This document shows positions 59,228 to 64,000 of a stretch of 64,000 nucleotides of DNA, piece after piece. This DNA comes from Streptosporangium roseum DSM 43021. GTDB taxonomy: Bacteria > Actinomycetota > Actinomycetes > Streptosporangiales > Streptosporangiaceae. Numbering within the stretch: the first letter of the stretch is position 1; every line of letters starts with the position of its first letter. The position numbers were made by a program, and so were the translations under genes. The DNA is taken from NCBI RefSeq assembly GCF_000024865.1, contig NC_013595.1, positions 6,696,001 through 6,760,000 of the forward strand, written 5' to 3'. Below the pieces are notes generated by a model. The model was given only the letters and a program-made list of their open reading frames with translations, did not search any database and was not told the DNA's origin.

Positions 59228-61687
59228 CTACCGCCCGGCGTCGAGTACGGCGCGGGCCGCGGCGCGCAGGGCCTCGTCGTCCTCGACGGAGCGCCAGTGC
59301 CGCCGCTCGACGGGGCGCCAGTTCCGGTAGGTGAACGGGCGCTGGCCGGGGTCGAGGAGCGCGCGGAGCCGGGGCAGGGCGGGGACGACGCCCTCGGGGT
59401 CGGCGGCGGCGACCTCCGCGAGCAGGGCCAGCGGCTCCAGCCGGCTGCGCGGCAACCACCCGCTGGGCTCGGTCACCTGCTCGACCAGGGTCATCAGAGC
59501 CGGGACGATCTCCTCGGCGCGGCGGCTGTGCCGCCACAACGCGCGGGCCAGGGCGAGGGTGTGCCGGTGGCCGAGGCGCCGGGCCTGGTGGATCAGGTTC
59601 CGGAGGCGGTCCAGGACCTCGCCGGTCGGGGCGATCTCGGTGAGGGTGATCAGCGCCGGGACGGTGTCGGAAGCGCCCGTGCCGGGGGCGCTCAGCGCCA
59701 GCAATGCGGGCACGACCTCGCCGGCGTCGCCGGTGACCCGCCACAGGGCCCGCAGGTGACGCAGGGCCGCCAGAGGGGGCAGGGTCCGCAGCTCCTGCCG
59801 CAACCACTCCGCTGCCCCGGCCGCCGCCGGTCCCAGCTCGGCGTAGATCTCCGCGCGGTACCAGGAGAGCGTGTCCTCGCTGTCCAGCGCGGTGAGGACG
59901 GGTTCGGTGTCCCCCGTCAGCCGCCAGTGGATCAGGGGGTCGATGCGCGCTGGATCCCGGCCCCCGGGATCGAGGGGGCCGAGGAGCTTGCGCAGCCCGC
60001 GCTCCCGGCCGGCTACCACCGGGCCGGGGCCGATCGCCCCGAGCGCGTGCGCCGCCCAGAGCGCGTGCTCGGTGTCGAGCAGCTCGACCAGGTCGGGCAC
60101 TACCGGGACGCCCGCTCGGTGCCAGGCGGCCAGGACGAGGGGGTAGTGGAGCCGGTCGTGCCGGGCCGCCATCTTGGCCATCAGGGGGAGCAGCAGGTCG
60201 CGGTGGTGGGCGTGCAGGGGGGTGAGCAGCTCGCAGAAGTTCAGCTCCAGGTCGCTCCAGCGACCCACGTTGGACAGCGGCAACCAGTCGCGGAAGCCGT
60301 CCCGCCGTTCCCGGCGCGGGCCGGCGGCCATCCGTACGGCCAGCAAAGGCACGCACCGGTCGTCGCCCATCTTGGCCAGGGCCCACAACGCCTGGGTCCG
60401 GACCAGCGGGTCCGGCTCGCCGACCGGCGTCGCGTGCGCGGCTGCGGCGTCGGCCCAGGGGCGGGAGGCGGTTCCGCACATGGCCAGGGTTCGCAGGGCC
60501 AGGGCGCGGTTGGCGGGGAGCGGGTCGTCGACCAGCCTGGCCAGGGCGGGCAGCAGGGCGGGGACTGCCGAACGCCGGTCGGCCAGGAGGGCGGCGGCGA
60601 GTTCCAGGCCGCCGGTTCGGTGCTCCGGGCGGTCGTGGCTCAGCAGGGCGCGGGTGAGGGCCAGGAGGCCGGGCAGGTCTCCACCCAGGAGTTCGCCGAT
60701 TTCGCGCACCTCCGAGGCCTGCAGGTCGAAGAGGTCGGCGCGCTGGGTCGAGGGCCTCCAGCCGGGGTCGAGCAGCACCTCGGCCACCGCTCGGGCGTAG
60801 GCCGGGTCGTCATGGCCGGGCACCACGCGCCGCAACGCCCGCACCACAGCCACCCGAACCTCCGGCCGCCCGCCGCCTGCCGAGGACCCATCCCCCAGGT
60901 TCGGGTGAGGATCCGCAGGGCGCCCGTCCCCCGGAGCCGGATGGAGATCCCCGGGATTCGGATGCAGATCCGCGGAAGTCAGATGGGGGTTGTGGGGGGA
61001 CGGGTGGGGATCCCCATGGGCCAGCGCCGCGTCCCCCAGGGTCAGGTGGGCTTGGAGCCAGGTCACGATCTCCTGCCGGCGTGGTTCCGCCGCGTGGGTG
61101 GCGAGTTCGCCGAGGGCGGCGAGGAGGTGTTCGGCCACCACGGGGTCGTGCTCGGCGGCGCAGCGGGACTGAAGGAGCTGGGTGACCTCCTCGGCCCGGC
61201 CGGTCGCCTGCGCCAGGGCGACCGCGGTGCTCCGCCGTACCGGCTGGACAGGGTCGTCCAGCAACGCGCACAGGTCGGTGACGACACGGTCCCAGACGCT
61301 CGGCCAGCTAGCGGCCGTAACCCGGCGCACCTGCGAGGCAGCCGACGCGCCGAGGCCGGTCCGCAGGGAGGCCATCGCGGGCAGCCGCATCGGCCGGCCG
61401 AGGGCCTCCGCGCGGGCGGCGGTCGCGGCGATCTCCCCGATCGACTCGACGAGCAGGGCACGGACCGGCACGGCCGGGTCTGCGGCGGCCAGGGTCATAA
61501 ACGGGAGCAGCTCAACGGCCGCCGGATAGAGGTACTCGCCCACGCCACAGACCCGGCGCAACGTCCGGACCGCCGCCTCGGCCGCCTCGGCCCGCCACAG
61601 GTCGGTCACGAGCCGCGGCCCGTATCCGGCGGCGGTGCCGGGGTTGAGCACCACCGACCAGTTCACCGCGTCCAGCCCCGCCACCAC
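59228..61687 (-). CDS. HEAT-repeat protein with Pro/His-rich linker
   Basis: 819 residues from GTG 61687, which has GGGGAG 6 bases upstream and begins just before the conserved GLDAVNWSVV; an ATG at 61774 would add 29 residues and share CATG with the divergent gene. Numerous helical pairs of HEAT type (ALLVESIGEIAATAARAEAL, STAVALAQATGRAEEV, ANRALALRTLAMCG, QALWALAKMGDDRCVPLLAV) form a superhelical scaffold. A linker at about 60880-61030 breaks the repeats with degenerate DLHPNPGDLHPAPGD-type units. Such proteins usually mediate protein contacts; no partner is known except by position beside the TY-Chap-like gene. Confidence 0.75.
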   Translation of the reverse strand: MVAGLDAVNWSVVLNPGTAAGYGPRLVTDLWRAEAAEAAVRTLRRVCGVGEYLYPAAVELLPFMTLAAADPAVPVRALLVESIGEIAATAARAEALGRPMRLPAMASLRTGLGASAASQVRRVTAASWPSVWDRVVTDLCALLDDPVQPVRRSTAVALAQATGRAEEVTQLLQSRCAAEHDPVVAEHLLAALGELATHAAEPRRQEIVTWLQAHLTLGDAALAHGDPHPSPHNPHLTSADLHPNPGDLHPAPGDGRPADPHPNLGDGSSAGGGRPEVRVAVVRALRRVVPGHDDPAYARAVAEVLLDPGWRPSTQRADLFDLQASEVREIGELLGGDLPGLLALTRALLSHDRPEHRTGGLELAAALLADRRSAVPALLPALARLVDDPLPANRALALRTLAMCGTASRPWADAAAAHATPVGEPDPLVRTQALWALAKMGDDRCVPLLAVRMAAGPRRERRDGFRDWLPLSNVGRWSDLELNFCELLTPLHAHHRDLLLPLMAKMAARHDRLHYPLVLAAWHRAGVPVVPDLVELLDTEHALWAAHALGAIGPGPVVAGRERGLRKLLGPLDPGGRDPARIDPLIHWRLTGDTEPVLTALDSEDTLSWYRAEIYAELGPAAAGAAEWLRQELRTLPPLAALRHLRALWRVTGDAGEVVPALLALSAPGTGASDTVPALITLTEIAPTGEVLDRLRNLIHQARRLGHRHTLALARALWRHSRRAEEIVPALMTLVEQVTEPSGWLPRSRLEPLALLAEVAAADPEGVVPALPRLRALLDPGQRPFTYRNWRPVERRHWRSVEDDEALRAAARAVLDAGR

Positions 61688-61758
61688 GTCCCGCTCCCCG
61701 GCCTCCACCCAGGCGAGTGTGGCGCATGCCGCGCACCGGACCCGCGACGGGCCCCGGT

Positions 61759-61764
61759 TAGGAT
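61759..61764 (+). promoter_or_regulatory. -10 element TAGGAT of a leaderless gene
   Basis: TAGGAT ends 8 bases before ATG 61773. That spacing would place transcription start at or within a base or two of the A of the start codon; no ribosome site is present. The -35 region is not recognisable. Confidence 0.45.
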
Positions 61765-61772
61765 CACCCGTC

Positions 61773-62768
61773 ATGACTCCCGACGCCCAGCTCCGCGAGC
61801 TCGTCCGCCGTTTCGCCACCCTTGACCTGGCCGGATGGGACGACGTCGCCTTCGATCGCGCCCGCGAGCACCTCGGCTGGCAGGCCGCGGTCTACTCCCC
61901 CGAGGAGGAAGCCCGGCGCGCCCGGTTCCCCAGGTTGTACCCCGCTGAGGAGTACGACACCGCTCTCGGCGCCGAGAGCGGGACCTTCGCCCGGCACGGC
62001 GCCGACGACGTCCGCACCCAGGTCTCGCTGCGGGCCGGGCAGGGCGACGAGCTCTTCCTCGCCCTGCGCTCGCTCCTGGAGGAGGTCCTGGGCCCGCCGT
62101 CCCTCCTGCGCGGGCCGGGGCCGCTGCTGCGCTGGCGTGGCCCGGTCCGGCTGCTGGAGCTGGAGCGGGTCCGCGGCGCCGCCTACCTGCGGGCCTGCCC
62201 CGCCGAGGCGATCGAGAAGGACGAGTACCGCACCGCGCAGTGGGCCGAGGCGGAGGACGGGCTCGGGCAGCTCGGCTACTGGCAGATGATCGGCCGGCGG
62301 CCGGAGGCGACCGACCTGTTCATCCCCGGCGGCTACGCCGCCAACGACTGGGCGGAGTTCGAGGAGCGGCTGGCCGAGACCCTGCGCTCGGTCGTCGCCG
62401 ACTTCGCCCTCCTGGCGCCGTCGAGCCACTTCACCGTGGTCATCCACACCCCCCGCGAGCGCGCCTACGCGCAGTGGACCACCGACCCGGTGTGGGGCCT
62501 GGAGATCCAGGCCGCCATCCCCGCCGAGCCCAGCCCCACCTGGGAGAGCGACCTGATCGGGCTCGGCTGGTCGCCGCCGGACTCGCCCGACACCGAGGGC
62601 CGGCTGATCCGTCGTTTCCCCGTGCTCGGGCCCGAGGAGGCCCAGACCGCCGCCCGGCTGCTCGTCGCCGCGCTGAGAACGTACGGCGTGCCGTTCGCGG
62701 ACCTTTCGCAGTTGGTGATCTCGCCCCCGGTGCACCTGCTCGGGCTCGGCCTGCCCACCCACCGCTGA
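61773..62768 (+). CDS. TY-Chap/YbjN-like chaperone-domain protein
   Basis: 331 residues. The N-terminal half is acidic and not recognised. The C-terminal half (about 195-315) shows the layout of actinobacterial TY-Chap/YbjN-like domains: FEERLAETLRSVV, then FTVVIHTPRERAYAQWTT, GLGWSPPDSPDTE, and a terminal helix EEAQTAARLLVAALRTYGV. Proteins of this class are compared to type III secretion chaperones and YbjN and are thought to bind peptides; that assignment rests on pattern only. It appears leaderless (TAGGAT upstream) and is divergent from the HEAT-repeat gene, suggesting a functional pair. Confidence 0.55.
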   Translation: MTPDAQLRELVRRFATLDLAGWDDVAFDRAREHLGWQAAVYSPEEEARRARFPRLYPAEEYDTALGAESGTFARHGADDVRTQVSLRAGQGDELFLALRSLLEEVLGPPSLLRGPGPLLRWRGPVRLLELERVRGAAYLRACPAEAIEKDEYRTAQWAEAEDGLGQLGYWQMIGRRPEATDLFIPGGYAANDWAEFEERLAETLRSVVADFALLAPSSHFTVVIHTPRERAYAQWTTDPVWGLEIQAAIPAEPSPTWESDLIGLGWSPPDSPDTEGRLIRRFPVLGPEEAQTAARLLVAALRTYGVPFADLSQLVISPPVHLLGLGLPTHR

Positions 62769-62916
62769 CCGGACACCCGCGACGTATCACGATTTTTCCA
62801 CCCGTAACATGATCAGTCATGAAGATCAGCTCCAACACCGTTGCGTTTGGGTGATCGGCCGTTCGTCAAGCCCCACTGACTACTTCTTGACGCGAGCGGA
62901 GAACCTTCAAAGCACA

Positions 62917-63071
62917 GGGGTCCCAGTAGCAATCGCGGAAAATCCAACGGATATGGGTCTGACCTGTATGGATGGAATCTCGGCCCGCCCTCCCGTGATC
63001 GTGTTTCTCAAGGAGTTCCCGCAGGTCAGCAGCAACACCGTTGGATTCTGCTCCATTGCTACTGGGACCCC
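62917..63071. repeat. Dispersed palindromic element, copy 2 (155 bp)
   Basis: The arms pair without gaps about position 62994 (sum 125988). GGGGTCCCAGTAGCAAT (62917-62933), AATCCAACGG (62941-62950) and GACCTG (62961-62966) are perfectly complementary to 63055-63071, 63038-63047 and 63022-63027. The 7- and 10-base spacers and a 55-base loop are not paired. The arm sequence, block order and spacings match copy 1 at 56653-56806. Confidence 0.85.
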
Positions 63072-63073
63072 AT

Positions 63074-63175
63074 CCGGCATGAGCCACGGCCCGGCGTGCT
63101 CCAAACTCCGGCATGGACCAAACTCCGGCATGGACCACGGGTCGGCATGGACCACGGGCCGGCATGGACCACGGT
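63074..63175 (+). repeat. Six-unit 17-bp tandem repeat abutting palindromic element copy 2
   Basis: Exact 17-base periodicity with unit starts at 63074, 63091, 63108, 63125, 63142 and 63159; consensus CCGGCATGGACCACGGG. The last three units differ by only two bases; the first three are more diverged. Two bases separate it from the palindrome. Confidence 0.9.
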
Positions 63176-63266
63176 GAGGTTCGGTGAGCGCGGCGGCGAC
63201 GGGCGCGGGGCGCCGCCCGTGCCGGCCGCGAAGCCGGGGATGCCCCGCGCCTGTCGCCGCGCCCCG

Positions 63267-63330
63267 ACCGCCTCACCCCCACCGCCTCACCCCCACCGCC
63301 TCACCTCGGCCGCCTCACCTCGGCCGTCTC
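63267..63330. repeat. 14-bp tandem repeat over the response-regulator 3' end
   Basis: Units ACCGCCTCACCCCC (63267, 63281), ACCGCCTCACCTCG (63295), GCCGCCTCACCTCG (63309) and a partial GCCGTCTC (63323). On the minus strand each unit contains TGA; the regulator stop at 63315 is one of these. Confidence 0.75.
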
Positions 63331-63980
63331 GCCGCCCCGGTGAGCCCGGCCTCGGAGGCGAGGAGCCCCGCCTGGGTGCGGTTGGAGAAGCCCAGCTTGA
63401 CCAGCATGCGCGAGACGTAACTCTTGATCGTGGCCTCGGACAGGTAGAGCCTGCGGGCGATCTTGGCGTTGGACAGACCCTCGCCGAGGCAGGTGAGCAC
63501 CTCCACCTCCCGGTCGGTGAGATCCGCGATCCGGGCCAGGGCCCGATCCCTGGCCGCGCCGTGCCCGGCCGAGGCGGTGAGCAGCCGCCGGGTGGCCGCC
63601 GGGGACAGTACGGTGTGCCCGTCGGCGGCCACCCGAACCAGCCCGATCAGGTCCTCCGGCGGGGTGTCCTTGAGCAGGAACCCGGCGGCCCCCAGGCTCA
63701 TGGCCCGCAGCACGTAGCCGTCACGGTCGAAGGTGGTCAGCACCACCACCTTCGGCGGCGCGGGGAAGCGGACGATGTGCTCGATCGCGGCCAGCCCGTC
63801 GACCCCGGGCATGTGCAGGTCCATCAGGACCACGTGCGGCCGGTGCCGTACCACGGCCTCCACGGCCTCGGCCCCGTCGTAGGCCTCGGCGACCACCACC
63901 AGATCCTCGGCCGCCGACAGGATGGTCCGTAGCTGGGCGCAGACCATGCGCTCGTCGTCGACGATCAGCACCCGGATCAC
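63315..63980 (-). CDS. NarL/LuxR-type response regulator
   Basis: 221 residues from GTG 63980. The receiver domain has IRVLIVDDERMV (acidic pocket), phospho-acceptor Asp in VVLMDLHMPGVDG, and Lys in GFLLKDTPPEDL. The LuxR HTH is LTDREVEVLTCLGEGLSNAKIARRLYLSEATIKSYVSRML (quoted in part, about 150-195). Its start overlaps the stop of an upstream gene in GTGA, so it is translationally coupled to what is almost certainly its sensor kinase at the window edge. The C-terminal codons run into a 14-bp tandem repeat. Confidence 0.94.
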   Translation of the reverse strand: MIRVLIVDDERMVCAQLRTILSAAEDLVVVAEAYDGAEAVEAVVRHRPHVVLMDLHMPGVDGLAAIEHIVRFPAPPKVVVLTTFDRDGYVLRAMSLGAAGFLLKDTPPEDLIGLVRVAADGHTVLSPAATRRLLTASAGHGAARDRALARIADLTDREVEVLTCLGEGLSNAKIARRLYLSEATIKSYVSRMLVKLGFSNRTQAGLLASEAGLTGAARRPR

Positions 63981-64000
63981 GGGGACACCCGGATCACGCC
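63977..64000 (-). CDS. C-terminal end of upstream gene, probable sensor kinase
   Basis: Only seven codons and a TGA (63979-63977) are inside the window, reading GVIRVSP. The GTGA overlap with the response-regulator start is the usual kinase-regulator junction. The identity is inferred from position alone. Confidence 0.35.
   Translation of the reverse strand, partial: GVIRVSP

Noticed and set aside
59092..59334. Small plus-strand gene before the HEAT gene
   Set aside because: Overlaps the HEAT coding end, Arg-rich tail typical of shadow frames.
62917..63071. Classical insertion sequence or MITE
   Set aside because: No transposase frame and no target-site duplication visible at either copy. 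A mobile origin remains possible but is not shown.
63074..63175. CRISPR array
   Set aside because: 17-bp units are contiguous with no unique spacers and no cas genes are present.
62866..63282. Open frames on both strands through palindromic element copy 2, with peptides like GVPVA..NPT..LTC recurring in copy 1
   Set aside because: The shared peptide follows from conserved DNA arms; one of the four arms has a stop in that frame, and frames run through the 17-bp repeats. Better explained as non-coding DNA.
55055..63314. Integrative element inserted at tRNA-Val
   Set aside because: No integrase gene and no second copy of the tRNA 3' end found in the window.

Overview
The window is 64 kb of very GC-rich chromosome from a filamentous, sporulating actinomycete. 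The evidence is an SsgB-type sporulation protein, phosphatidylinositol mannoside (PIM) biosynthesis genes, an F420-type luciferase-like protein, actinobacterial tRNA clusters, frequent GTG/TTG starts and some apparently leaderless genes. A member of the Streptosporangiales is my best guess, but that is inference. No transposase, integrase, phage gene or CRISPR array was seen.

Region 1 (1-33 kb) is a conserved chromosomal backbone, mostly on the minus strand. In transcription order it runs thrS, HIT hydrolase, pgsA, acyltransferase, pimA, LemA-like protein, DUF3048 lipoprotein, pdxS, phoD, marR-MFS, pdxT, yebC, Na+/H+ antiporter, Eis-like acetyltransferase, ruvC-ruvA-ruvB, yajC-secD-secF, apt, rel. 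From memory this follows the mycobacterial order thrS to relA, with insertions. The main insertion is a plus-strand block at 23.3-29.6 kb (EF-G-like GTPase, GHL10 glycosidase-like protein, large membrane protein) that separates pgsA from the HIT gene. The backbone covers PIM synthesis, PLP synthesis, Holliday-junction resolution, Sec export and the stringent response.

Region 2 (33-45 kb) holds dapD, a cupin, a PAP2-like protein, a two-component system, an AidB-like acyl-CoA dehydrogenase divergent from a PaaX-type regulator, an unusual serine-triplet-repeat protein, a luciferase-like oxidoreductase, a GH3 beta-glucosidase and an orphan TrkA-type protein.

Region 3 (45-55 kb) carries tRNA-Val(CAC), ssgB with a long leader region, a divergent DUF305/LVIVD lipoprotein pair, pabC-pabB, a LysR regulator divergent from a dehydrogenase-Rid fusion, hutH, a DinB-like protein and a tRNA-Gly-Cys-Val cluster.

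Region 4 (55-64 kb) is accessory: a VOC protein, an XRE-flavin-domain fusion, HxlR and imine-reductase-like genes starting on the same CATG, DUF2809, a HEAT-repeat protein and its divergent TY-Chap-like partner, and a LuxR-type response regulator at the edge. Two copies of a roughly 155-bp palindromic element lie here, each abutting an array of 17-bp tandem repeats (56602-56806 and 62917-63175). With the serine-triplet protein, these are the best candidates for something undescribed.
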